Assembly: GCA_036346225.1 (NCBI GenBank)
Contig: JARFIW010000453.1
Coordinates: 3,100,001 to 3,164,000 of the forward strand
Reading direction: 5' to 3'
DNA from: Platerodrilus igneus
Taxonomy: Eukaryota; Arthropoda; Insecta; Coleoptera; Lycidae
Length of the DNA: 64,000 nucleotides
The number at the start of each line of letters is the position of its first letter. The first letter of the stretch is position 1. The notes under the pieces were generated by a model that had not been told where the DNA came from, made no database searches, and was given only the letters and a program-made list of their open reading frames with translations. Of this stretch, positions 21,474 to 31,205 are shown piece by piece. Made by a program: the position numbers and the translations under genes.

Positions 21474-21737
21474 TAATAGAAGATATAAAAAATAACCCCG
21501 ATATACTACCAATAAAATTAGGCAGTATGCAAAACACCATATACTATTGGACATTCACACAAAAATTCGACTTAACGGAACTAAAACAAGAATTTCAAAC
21601 AATCAAAGAAAATTGTTACCGATTAAAACAATCAATGGACACAGCAAAATTCGGAAAGGAATACGCAATAGAAATGATGAATTACAACAGTATAATAGAA
21701 AATATTTAAAGAAACATAGAAGATAAATTTAATAGAT
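21474..21737 (+). pseudogene. env N-terminal part (errantivirus-like)
   Basis: Frame with 'YYWTFTQKFDLTELKQEFQT' and 'KENCYRLKQSMDTAKFG', resembling the helical surface-subunit region just before the cleavage site in insect errantivirus env. It is cut off at 21737 by the TG...CA insertion and resumes at 23736. A stop codon at about 21707 and missing N-terminal signal sequence show decay. The assignment is by position and pattern. Confidence 0.65.
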
Positions 21738-21739
21738 TG

Positions 21740-21870
21740 TAACAATTTTATTGTTAGTTAATAAATCCCTTCATCAAAGTGCGAGGATAATAAGACACTT
21801 TTAATAATTTTATTTTTTGGTTAATAAATCCCTCCATCAAAGAGCGAGAATAATAAAACACTTTTATTAA
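21740..21870. repeat. Two tandem ~63-bp units
   Basis: 'TTAATAAATCCCTTCATCAA' (21758) and 'TTAATAAATCCCTCCATCAA' (21821) head two units that both end '...AATAAxACACTTTTA'. They lie at the left edge of the TG...CA insertion. Confidence 0.85.
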
Positions 21871-22260
21871 AATAATGTTAAAATACATTTAACAAGTAAA
21901 GTAATACGTTAAAGCAGCATCTTTATTTGTTATTCTATTTGTGGTTGGATATCTGTGTCTTCTACAGCCATTCGCAGGCGCGTTTAGGTTTGACAACCTA
22001 CTCCTTGGACCCTCCGGTCGCCCGAGCGAGTTTGATAATCACTCGGCCATACGTGGAAGAAGAGACAAGATGTATGAAAGAACGCAGGCCGGTAATTTGC
22101 GTATCAATTTTGATGAGTGGGGACATTCTTGAATAGCGGTTGTTAACGTATAAAAGTTATTATCTTGTTTAATTTGAAATAATTTGTTTAGCGCAACGAG
22201 ACACATTGCTACAATTAACCATGCACTTTGAAATTAGAAAATTTAATCGATTTTAAGAAA

Positions 22261-22440
22261 ACTACTTTGTTTTACGACGTGAACAATGCAACTTAGAAGA
22301 TAGGAAATTCAATCTCTTTTGTTAAAACCACTTTGTTTTACGACGTGTAAAATGCAACTTAGAGGATGGAAAGTTTAACCAATTTAAAGAAGATCACTTT
22401 GTGATACAGCGTAAAGATGCTACTTTGTATTTAATTCTAC
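22261..22440. repeat. Three tandem ~66-bp units
   Basis: ACTTTGTTTTACGACGTG begins units at 22264 and 22330, and a weaker copy (ACTTTGTGATACAGCGT) begins at 22396. Each carries ATGCAACTTAGA or a variant. Such repeats are typical of LTR U3 regions. Confidence 0.85.
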
Positions 22441-23559
22441 ACCTGGAACAACTCCATGTGGTAGAAGCTGTCTAGGATGAGCTGAGTTCATACTACATGC
22501 AGTTAACATCGCATGATGTAACAAGTACCTCATCTAGGCGGGAAAAGCAGTTTTTGGTTCGTAGTTAGCTTTAAGTAATTTTTCGTGTTTCAAATTAGAA
22601 ACACGCTAATTTGTTCTTATGTGTAAAAGCACGAATATGATATTTGTTTCAACTATTGCTGAGCTGGAATTTCCAGTGTAGAAATTAAAATTCACTAATT
22701 TGATTTTTTAAGAAACAACACGTTGCTTCAGTATAAATTGTTAGTTACAACAACAGGTGTTACTGACGTCACTTATTTTTCTGTAGTATACTGCTGACAG
22801 ATGTATCCTTGAAAGCAAATGCTTAGAACAGCGTTAGCACAACTTTTGTAAACAAGAATATTTTTGTGATCATTTTTATTGGAAACTAAAACTAGTACTT
22901 TTAACTTAAAGAGGAAAACTTGAATAGTAACATTTGTAATGTAATCGGCCTGAACAGATCTGCGCGGGTTAGAGTATCTTTGTGTAACAAGTTTACACTA
23001 TGCTGTAAAATATTTCATTATGAATAATTTTGATAAACCTTAATTTAAAATTCACGAAGTAATTCAATTATTTATTAAATTTTGTTGCATTGCATTTTGT
23101 TTTAAAAGAGATTCTTTTTAGTAAATTATTGGTTCAAGATTAAAGTTTTTTATTTTGATCAAATATGATCAAACCTAACCACAGAAAGCTAACATCTTTA
23201 AGAGTAGAATTTTGATGCCAACTTTATATAGAAAATATCTTTTCACTACTTCTTTATGTATATTTGCGGGACACAAATAGTGTTCCACCTTTCCTATTAA
23301 CCTAACTATTATAATTTTTTACAGGAACAGCGTCTTATTTTATTAAGACAGGTTTTTGTCATCGAAGGCGAGCTTTTTTCTTTGGGTCTCCACGTCCGCC
23401 CTTAGAAATATGCCCTGCCATTATCGTGAATAAGTCCGGACTTGGTGGCGCCTATTTGTTTGAGATTAAGTTTGACATACAAACGGATTTCGACTTACCC
23501 CCCCCATTTCTCATAGCTCTACCCAAGGAATAGACCCCTAGTTATGTGGGAAGACTTCG

Positions 23560-23712
23560 TTTCACTAGCGCCCAACGTCTAGAGTCAAATATAAATTAGA
23601 AAAATACGCTTGACTGGCGCCCATTCGAAAAATTAGTTACACTGGCACACAAAGTGGTGCAAGAAATAATAAGAAAAATACCGTTTCACTGGCACACAAC
23701 GTGGGGCTAGTG
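23560..23712 (+). repeat. Four iterated primer-binding-site-like motifs
   Basis: TTTCACTAGCGCCCAACGTC (23560), TTGACTGGCGCCCATTCG (23610), ACTGGCACACAAAGTGG (23641) and TTTCACTGGCACACAACGTG (23684) are variants of an LTR end (TTTCA) plus TGGCGCCCAACGTGGGGC, a common tRNA-Lys-type primer-binding sequence. Spacing is irregular (about 30-50 bp). The insertion then ends in another TTTCA. Confidence 0.7.
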
Positions 23713-23735
23713 CTTCGAAAAATTTGTTTCAAGAT

Positions 23736-24127
23736 TAATACCCACCGAACAAACTACGAGACGAAAAAGAGGACTAATCAATGGATTAGGTAACATAATA
23801 AAAGCTCTCACAGGCAATTTAGACAATCAAGACGCAGAACGTTATGACAATGCAATACAACAATTAATTGAAAATCAAAACGATATAAAAACCATAATTA
23901 GCAACCAAATATCACTAACCCAATCAACAATTATAAATTTCAACGAAACATTGAGAAAGCTAGTAAGAAACCAGGACAGTATAGCTAACCGAATACAGAC
24001 CCTTGAAACCAACATGCAAACTACCATGTTAGGCACGTGAGATTTAGTTAAATTCAATACAATATTTACTCAAATAATATCAACCCTTACTTTAATTCAA
24101 CAAATTTTAGCACCTTTAGAAAACGCA

Positions 24128-24189
<62 letters not shown>

Positions 24190-25036
24190 CCCTACACTCT
24201 AGTATCATTGATCCAACCGATTTATTAAAAGAATTATTAAAATTTAGATCATTTATAACTAACAGTAAACTACCTTTTGATGTAACAAAATCAAACATTC
24301 TAATATTTGAAAAAATAGCTATAGTTAAAGGCTATATTAAGAATAACGAAATAACATTTTTAATAGAAATCCCAATAGTAGAAAGTAACAACTATAATTA
24401 TTATCATTAATTTGCTTTTCCAATAAAAGTTACTAGCACATACCAAGTTATCATACCCAAAACCGAATTCTTATCCTTAAATAAACTAAGATATGGTTAT
24501 ACAAACGAAATATGTACCGAAGTAACACCAAACTAATATTTATGCCAATCGTTGACGCAATAGCCATTCAAGTAGACAGGCCTTGCGAAGTACAACTATT
24601 TAAATTTTCAAACCATTACGAAAACTATGAAGCAAAATCCGTACAAACAACCACCATAAAAATTCAAAAGGTTACAGAAAACAAATGGATCGCCATTTTC
24701 CCAACAGAAGTAATAGCAACCATCCACTGCAATCAAAATGAAAATAACCTAGCACTAACCGGAAGCAAACTTATCACCCTTAAAGAAGACTGTTATTTAA
24801 AATTGAAAGATGAAATAATCAGAGTTTATCAAGACTTCATAGCAACAAAGAAACTCGCAAACCTACCGGAACTACAGTTCAAAATAAAACAACAAGAAGA
24901 CGAAGAAATAGTCAAGAAACCTATGCAGCTAGAGCATTTAGACTTAGACGACCTCAACCACGCCATGAAATTAATGGAAAACTACAAAGAATATTTAAGT
25001 AACTCAAAGTGCCCAAGTTACACTATGACAATATAA
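23736..25036 (+). pseudogene. env cleavage site to C-terminal ectodomain (errantivirus-like)
   Basis: A basic RRKR furin-type site (about 23757-23770) is followed by a Gly-rich, hydrophobic fusion-peptide-like stretch and an Asn/Gln-rich coiled coil ('AIQQLIENQNDIKTIISNQI'), the layout of insect errantivirus and baculovirus F-type fusion proteins. A stop lies near 24038, a (TA)n tract breaks it at 24129-24186, and a further stop lies near 24408. The last frame (24512-25036) holds the Cys-bearing membrane-proximal domain ('KIQKVTENKWIAIFPTEV'). No transmembrane segment remains in frame before the stop. As a membrane-fusion protein it is inactive here. Confidence 0.85.
24129..24186. repeat. (TA)n microsatellite within env
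   Basis: About 58 bp of pure TA sits between env codons, expanded within the provirus. Confidence 0.97.
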
Positions 25037-25139
25037 GCGTTCCTTTAGACACAATAAATTTTAAATAATGAAATTAAATAATGAGTTTTTTTAATTTAAA
25101 AATTAAGCAAAACCTTAATTTTTCATTTACGTCGGAAGG

Positions 25140-25689
25140 AGTTATGTATCCCCCAATTTATCTATATATTAAATAATAGAATTTAATAGGAAATTATTAG
25201 AAATTGTTAAAGAAATCATAAGTCAATTGCAACAATGTAATACAAGGATAAACCAGACAAGTTATTAACAGTTTATGAAAACGGATGCAATACGATGTAT
25301 TCCAGACGATAGAGATACGGCAGGTGGCAGGTCACAGACGGTTAAGATATCGCATTATTTAGAAATTAAGATTGCAACAATGTAACAAAGTATAGAATTA
25401 AGAGTAAAGCAGACATGAAATATGCAAGTTCCCACAGCCATGTGAAGGGGTAGGGAAATTATAAAAAGCTCGGGAGCTCTACGACCCGGCAGTCAGTTAA
25501 AGTATTCAGATTTAGCATTGCAGTTTGCTTAGACTACTCACACTAGTATAATTAATTCTTTTTTGAACTTAAAGTAATTTAAATTAAGTTGGTAAAATTT
25601 CATATGCAATTCTGTTTAATTAAATAAATTTGTTAAGAAGTTTGGAAGTGTTTTTTAAAAATGCAGCTCCCAAGGCTCGAACCTTAACT
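25140..25689 (+). mobile_element. 3' LTR of the errantivirus-like element
   Basis: The purine-rich GTCGGAAGGAGTTATG marks the tract and LTR start. The LTR begins AGTTATG and ends CCTTAACT, giving the AGTTA...TAACT ends typical of this group. It holds a TATA box, a TCAGT initiator and AATAAA (25623). Length is 550 bp. A related, truncated LTR is at 43655-43889. Confidence 0.75.
25461..25497 (+). promoter_or_regulatory. LTR core promoter: TATA box and TCAGT initiator
   Basis: ATTATAAAAAG (about 25459-25469) lies some 30 bp before GGCAGTCAGTT, whose TCAGT (25493-25497) matches the arthropod initiator. The same AGTCAGT element is kept in the related LTR near 43670. Confidence 0.6.
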
Positions 25690-25731
25690 CGCGTATCTAC
25701 TTAATTCTGTCTCTGAAGCATACACTGCCCG

Positions 25732-26290
25732 CTAAAAGATCATTTTTCTGATAAATAACTTTGTCATTAGGTCGTTAGTCTTTCGGAAATGGTTATTCAT
25801 ATCAATAACTAGATTTTTATTTCTTGATTTACTGATGATTTTTCGAAATTCTGCGAGAAGGTATACACGGTCATAGTTCCGTAACAGCTTTTCTATGCGG
25901 CCAAAGTGTCTATCGCAATCTAGATATGTGTGACTAACCTCAGGAAATTTGTGGTCGACAACTGTAAAATTTCCTTTACTGACCAGGTATTGGTATAGAC
26001 ACTTCAGTAAAATATTCTTATTTTGTCTAGAATATGAGTCTAACCAAATTATTAAATGTTCCTTATCTTTTAGATGTACATCTAGTCCAATTGTAGTAAG
26101 CAATAAGCTAAAGACTACAGAACTGCCTCTGTTTGCTTGATCCTCTGTCTGCGTACAAAATATAACTTTTGACCTGTCTTTAGTTGTAAAATGTATATCC
26201 AAATTGTAGAACCAAGCTTGGCGAAGATAGAAGGCTCTTGATGTAGTTAGGCGAGAAAGAAGCATACTTTATTGTAAGTCCGCACTTAAA
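25732..26290 (-). pseudogene. DUF7869-like protein, C-terminal part
   Basis: A 177-residue open frame (26265-25732) preceded in frame by 'YLSADLQ' and one stop codon. Family-like motifs: 'FYLRQAWFYNLDIHFTTKD' (usual 'FYKRQL...YN.GIH'), 'IIWLDSYSRQNKNILL' (usual 'SDxCxGQNRN'), 'DHKFPEVSHTYLDCDRHFGR' (usual 'KFxxxGHTYLxxDxDFGxIE') and 'VIDMNNHF'. Such proteins occur in many copies in insects, often with transposon-like spread; their function is not established and a nuclease-like fold is only a possibility. The upstream exon or N-terminus is absent. It sits between the errantivirus LTR and a Penelope fragment. Identification rests on motif pattern alone. Confidence 0.6.
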
Positions 26291-26454
26291 TATGATACTT
26301 TGCTGTCAAACTGATACCTTTAAATGCAGTATAGTAGTTTTGTATGTGCTCTTCATTACCGTTCCTTGCATCACATGGAGTATATATGTCACACCTAGGT
26401 TTGCCAAAGGAGAAATTAAATTCCGTAACAAAAATGTAAAGATAACTTTACCTT

Positions 26455-27119
26455 AGCTTACAAAACTTCAATTCAAACCATCCACACTGTGTCAAACGAG
26501 GAATTATCAAAACCATGTATGATAGAGCAAAATTAATATCATCAAGCGAAGAAATTTTAGAGAAAGACAAAGATCTAATCAAATGCACACTAATAAAAAA
26601 CAAGTATCGTAAAAGAATAATAGAAGAAGAAATGAATAAAGTCCCAAACAATAAAAAAGAAGAAAACAGAAACAACGATACGCACAAAATGTACTCCCAA
26701 TACCATACATAAAAAGATTGTCCGAAAGAATCCAAAAAATAGGAAACATTTATAATCAAAACAGTATTTAGAACCACCAATACACTAAGAACACAATTAA
26801 CAAAAACAAAACCCAAAAACACAATACAAAGTTCAAAGAACTGCATCTACAAAATACCGTGCGAATGTAACTAGTTCTACATAGGGAAAAGTTGCAGACC
26901 ATTTGAAGTTAGACTAAAAGAGCATAAATCATATATAAAAAATAGAAAATTTGAAAAATCCATGATTTACAAACATGCATGGGACTTCAGGCATAAAATA
27001 AAATGGGAGGACGCAAAAATTATTGTGAAAGAAGAAAACCATCAAAAACGAAATTTCAAAGAAGCTACTTATATAGCCCTACATAAAAATAACTGTGTAG
27101 CAAACGAATTCGTGACTTA
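26455..27119 (+). pseudogene. Penelope-like element: RT tail and GIY-YIG endonuclease
   Basis: The frame at 26515-26712 ('MYDRAKLISSSEEILEKDKD') matches the end of the Penelope RT region. After a stop and shift comes 'FRTTNTLRTQLTKTKPKN', then 'NCIYKIPCECN', a stop, 'FYIGKSCRPFEVRLKEHK' (the GIY-YIG core with its conserved Arg), 'HAWDFRHKIKWEDAKIIVKE' and 'FKEATYIALHKN'. The element uses this endonuclease for target-primed insertion. The stop between C-E-C and F-Y-I-G disables it. Only the 3' third of the element is present. Confidence 0.85.
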
Positions 27120-27769
27120 GTAAACAATAGATTTCATTGCTAAACGAAATAACAAAAGAAATTACAAATGAAAATCAAATGCCCCCAATATCTAGGTAGC
27201 ATTGCAAGTTTTTCCTGGGTTTTCCTTGCGATATTAACATGAAATACATCCTACATACATGATTTCTATTTATACATACAATAGCCAATTACATGACAAT
27301 GGGTATATTAACTCGGCAAATGTTCGAGTGTTAGAGGATCTTGGTAGTCGCAGTACTACTTAACCCCCTTCACATCCCCTAAATATCATATTTTTCTCCT
27401 CAAGATAAATATAAAAAACGGCTACTTAAACCTTACACGATAACGACAACGTAATCGCACACTTCTTCAATAATCATCCCCTCAACCATATAAATAGAAA
27501 CACGTTAAAAAATGTTCCAATCATCAAGTTATTGAATTTATATAAAATTTAACTATATAAAAATTAATCAGCTGATTTCACGTTAAGCGTGTTGGCTACC
27601 TCAAAAATCCGCTCCCAGGGCGCAACACAAATTGCAAGTACTTATTCTTCTAAACTTTAAAATTTTCACCTAATGTATTCAAATCAAAGATTAATAAATC
27701 AAAGTCACCTTCAATTTATATCATAAATGTCAAACTTGAAATTTTTTATTATTTTGACAACGATCCCAG
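27120..27769. other. No recognisable gene
   Basis: The first part is probably the Penelope 3' tail. The remainder is AT-rich with no supported feature. Confidence 0.5.
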
Positions 27770-28070
27770 CTCATGGATCGAAATGTAAATAAAGATAGTT
27801 TTAAAAACTCTGAGTGGTTTATTACCCAAGAAAGACTAGGAAAAATACAAAACAAACCGCAACAAACATACAAGGAAAGAATAGTTGGAAGCATAAATGT
27901 GGAGCACAGCACTGCACGACTATGTAATGTAGATAGAATGATAAGTAGACCGGAAATAGGTACAAGCTTTTGAAATGTGGTGATTCAAATGTATACTAAT
28001 GATAGCATGGACAGACAAAATTAGGAATAAGGAGGTTCTAGAAATAGTAGGGGAGGTGAAGTGATCCATA
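27770..28070 (+). pseudogene. RTE-like LINE C-terminal fragment (left half)
   Basis: 'RIVGSINVEHSTARLCNVD', then after a shift 'FEMW' and 'ILMIAWTDKIRNKEVLEIVG', correspond to the family's post-RT block 'LLKAYVW...ALYG...F-x-M-W-x-x-R-R-I...W-T-D-x-x-x-N-E-E-V'. The next expected block is found at 33110, on the far side of the BEL/Pao element, which therefore split this LINE. Confidence 0.75.
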
Positions 28071-28223
28071 GTGTTTCTAAGCCGTTTTCTCATTGGTAGA
28101 TAATTATTACAAATATTATAGTGTACATTTCGATATTCGAAGGTATTTGTTAGTAACTCCGTAACCACTTCCAGGTTTCTGAACGCATTCTGGAATGTCA
28201 GAATTTAGACTAGAAGTGACGCA

Positions 28224-30164
28224 TGCGTATGAGAGACGATCTAGCGGGTCCACAAGAGTGAAAGCACTTTGTCTTGAGTTTTCAAAATGGTAGATCGAAA
28301 AGCTTCCACTTGGCTGGTTTTATTAAAGGTAATGTTTTATAAATTAATAATGTAGTTGATATTCAAGGTAATCTGATTACATCTTAGTATTCAGGGCGTT
28401 GTTTTGAATGGTTGTTGGTATTTATTGTAAAACCGTTAGTTAGTTAACCATTGAAGGGAATATTTTTATGATTACCTGTTGTTTTGTCTCTGAATTTGCC
28501 ATTTGCTTTACTTATCAGGTGTAAGCTATACTTTTCCTGTCGATTTACGATTTTATTGAAATTATTTATGTATAAATGAGTGTTATTTATTTAAACAGCC
28601 AAAAACTAATATTTACTTATTTGAAATAATGTTTATTTAGTATTTAATACGGAGTTGTAACTCCAATAGCATTTCACCTGTTACCGAATCAATAGTAAAT
28701 GTACCCTTACTGTGATTGTACGAGCATCTTTCAATATATTAAATCAAATTATTAAGCAGGTTTGAATTAGAACAGTATTATATTTCAATGTTATATCTGT
28801 TCTGATTTTACAATAGTAATTGAATTTAACCATAACGATGTCGTGTATATTTTTTTGTTTGTAACTTTACAATGTCACGATGTGGTTTAATTTTTCAAAA
28901 GGTATGTTTAACCTGATGCAATCATAATGAATAACTTTTAACGTTTGCTCACTAGATTTAATATATTTTAAATAACCTGCTTATATATAAAAATTTTAAC
29001 CCTGAATCTGGGCTTGTATTTTTATGCTAAAAAATTTTGATATGTTTTGCTGCCTACATGTTTTATAATGTTTGATATTTGTGATGCACTTGACATTTCT
29101 TATTTTATGTGTAATTGTTCTATTTCAGCCTATTAACCACATATTCCACTGAATCTCTCATATCTAGGGTTAAACGTAATGATATATTTTGTTGTTTTGT
29201 TTACCCTTTTATCTAGCCGACATTCCTATATAATTAACTAGTATTTAACATTTGTGATAATTGTTGTGATGTAATTAAATTGAACCTCTGGTATGACCGA
29301 CCTTCACGTGCTTTACGCATTTGCATTTATGACTATATTGGAGATAGTCTATTTAATAATAAGCGCCTTTTTAACTATGCGCAATCATACCATAAGTTCA
29401 TTTCAGTGATTCATGTTGTCTTGTCAATGTATTTGTAGTTGTACTCTTTTGCACATAATAAGAAGTCGGCTAGCCTTTGTGAAATATCTTTGTAACACGG
29501 GCTGGAAACTGTTAATGTATGAATGTGGGCGCGTATAATCGAACCTTGTTGAATATTACTAACATCTTATGTCCGTGCGGGGAGAAATATTGGTAGTCAA
29601 GGTGCAGGTCATCTTCCTGGTGTCCCCCATCTTCAACTTTAGCTGGGTAGTATTGGCCTCGCCGACCTCAGTAACTACCAGAAAAGACTAGCTGGTTTAC
29701 ACTAACGTTTCTTAAGTTGTCACGTGAGATATGCCTGGGTAACAGTTGACATCCCGTTAAATTCAATGTTGGTAATCTGGGTACCTGTACGTTTCCCGTC
29801 CTTGTCGAGATGTGCCAAATGCAGTTGGTGGTGTGAGGGCAGTTTGGGGTTTTCTCTGCCGTGCTCTTTCCCCAATCGCTCAGATTTAGTACGGCACTGT
29901 TTGCTTTGAATATCATTTTTTATTTGTTTCATGCGAATGACCTATTTAGTGGTTATTCTTTTAATTAAACGTAAGTTAGGAAAATATTGTCGTTTTATTT
30001 CAAACCTTCCCGCGTAACGCCATCTTCCCAGTGTGAATTTGGGGTTACATTATAACAACACAACGTAGGTGTCGTCGAACCACTGCCATTAAATGTTTGA
30101 TCATGGAGCCCGGTGTGCCGTTCATAGAGGGCATTTGGTCAGCTTTCAGGTCGGCTACACTACA
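28224..30164 (+). repeat. 5' LTR (BEL/Pao)
   Basis: Aligns over its whole length with 31206-33094. Shared landmarks are 'TATTTAATACGGAGTTGTAACTCC'-type text (28640 and 31570), 'GTAACACGGGCTGGAA' (29491 and 32421) and 'GATCATGGAGCCCGGTGTGC' near the end. The copies differ by frequent substitutions and indels, so the insertion is old. The left boundary is approximate. Confidence 0.85.
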
Positions 30165-31205
30165 GATTTTGGTGCCGTGACCAGGATACACTGTTGATGG
30201 CGTTGTGGAGGGTTTGAAATTCTATTTGTTTTATTTTTATATTATTTCTTGTTAGAACATGTTTCTGATGTTTGTTTTATGCTGTAGGTGAATCCCAGTG
30301 TGACGATGCCCACTCATCTACTGCTGGTGCCAAGTTACTCCAACTCAAACAGCTTTTATAACAGCAACATCTGGATGTGTCGAATTTCATGGAACGGCAG
30401 CAATATGTTTAGGTTATACCGGGAGTCATGACGGGAACTTTTTATTGGGGACAACGCTTTCCCTGCAAAGAAGTTGATCATTGTAGGTACGGCTAAGAAT
30501 GCTGGGACCGCTAACTATCACCAATGAGGTGCTAATGGTCAGGTTTTAAAATGTAAGTTTTGTCGCATTATACTGCAGAACCCTCAAGTTCTGTGGTTAA
30601 CCCCAATAATGCTTTCTTTTAGATCTGAAACGACGTTTCAACCAATGCTTACTATAGTGAAACCATCTTTTGTGACGATCGACATAATCTAATTGTTTCT
30701 TAACCACTTTTATAAAGCAGTAGGGTTTGGCATGTAAAATAGATCGGAAGTCGTTAAAAGCTATATAATTTTGCCTGCTTTTGATTGTTTTGATATCAAG
30801 GAGATTTTTCTGATTCAACTTTTATGATTTTTAGACTGATTTTCTTGTCCATTTTTGATTGCAGGAAAAGCAGCACTCTATATCGGGTTGTTTGCTTTAT
30901 CAACTATACAATATGCCCCGCTTACCTGCTAGGATTGTATGAAGGTTTATGGTTTGAGTGTCCATTTGATTGAACAACTAGATTAGAGTATAGGAGAGGT
31001 TATTAGGTAAATTGGTAGCTGTCCGAGGAGAATTTTATATTTTTTGCAATGGTTCAAGTTATATTACCTTAGCTCATTAACAATTAATGTCGCTGACGGT
31101 ACCACAAATCACTGTTTTCGACAAACTAACTGGCAACCACTCGTTCCAAAACTGCTTTACGTTTAATACCATACATTATTATAACTTGTGGGTCTATTGA
31201 ATTTC
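30165..31205 (+). other. BEL/Pao internal remnant with primer-binding site
   Basis: TGGTGCCGTGACCAGGAT (30170-30187) is the typical start of a BEL/Pao interior (primer-binding site and leader). A short coding-like stretch follows near 30290-30420 ('DDAHSSTAGAKLLQLKQLL') that could be gag, with stops. No protease, RT or integrase motif is present. Confidence 0.7.

Larger units (their letters stand above)
21738..23731 (+). mobile_element. ~2-kb TG...CA insertion with AGAT target duplication (long solo LTR or LARD-like element)
   Basis: The insert starts TGTAACAATTTTATTG and ends AATTTGTTTCA. AGAT is present on both sides (21734-21737 and 23732-23735), and the env reading sense continues across it, so the borders are well supported. 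There is no coding capacity. The left part holds LTR U3-like tandem units: period 63 (21758 and 21821) and period 66 (22264, 22330, 22396). The right end holds four primer-binding-like motifs. A solo LTR of an unknown large-LTR family is the simplest reading. Confidence 0.75.
19869..25689 (+). mobile_element. Errantivirus-like (gypsy env+) provirus remnant, 5' truncated
   Basis: In order on the + strand: RNase H-integrase linker and integrase (19869-21473), start of env (21474-21737), env fusion/transmembrane subunit (23736-25036) and a 3' LTR (25140-25689). gag, protease, RT and the 5' LTR are missing. Later insertions are a MITE in integrase (20528-20837), a ~2-kb TG...CA element in env (21738-23731) and a (TA)n tract in env (24129-24186). 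Errantiviruses are insect endogenous retroviruses. This copy cannot function. Confidence 0.88.
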
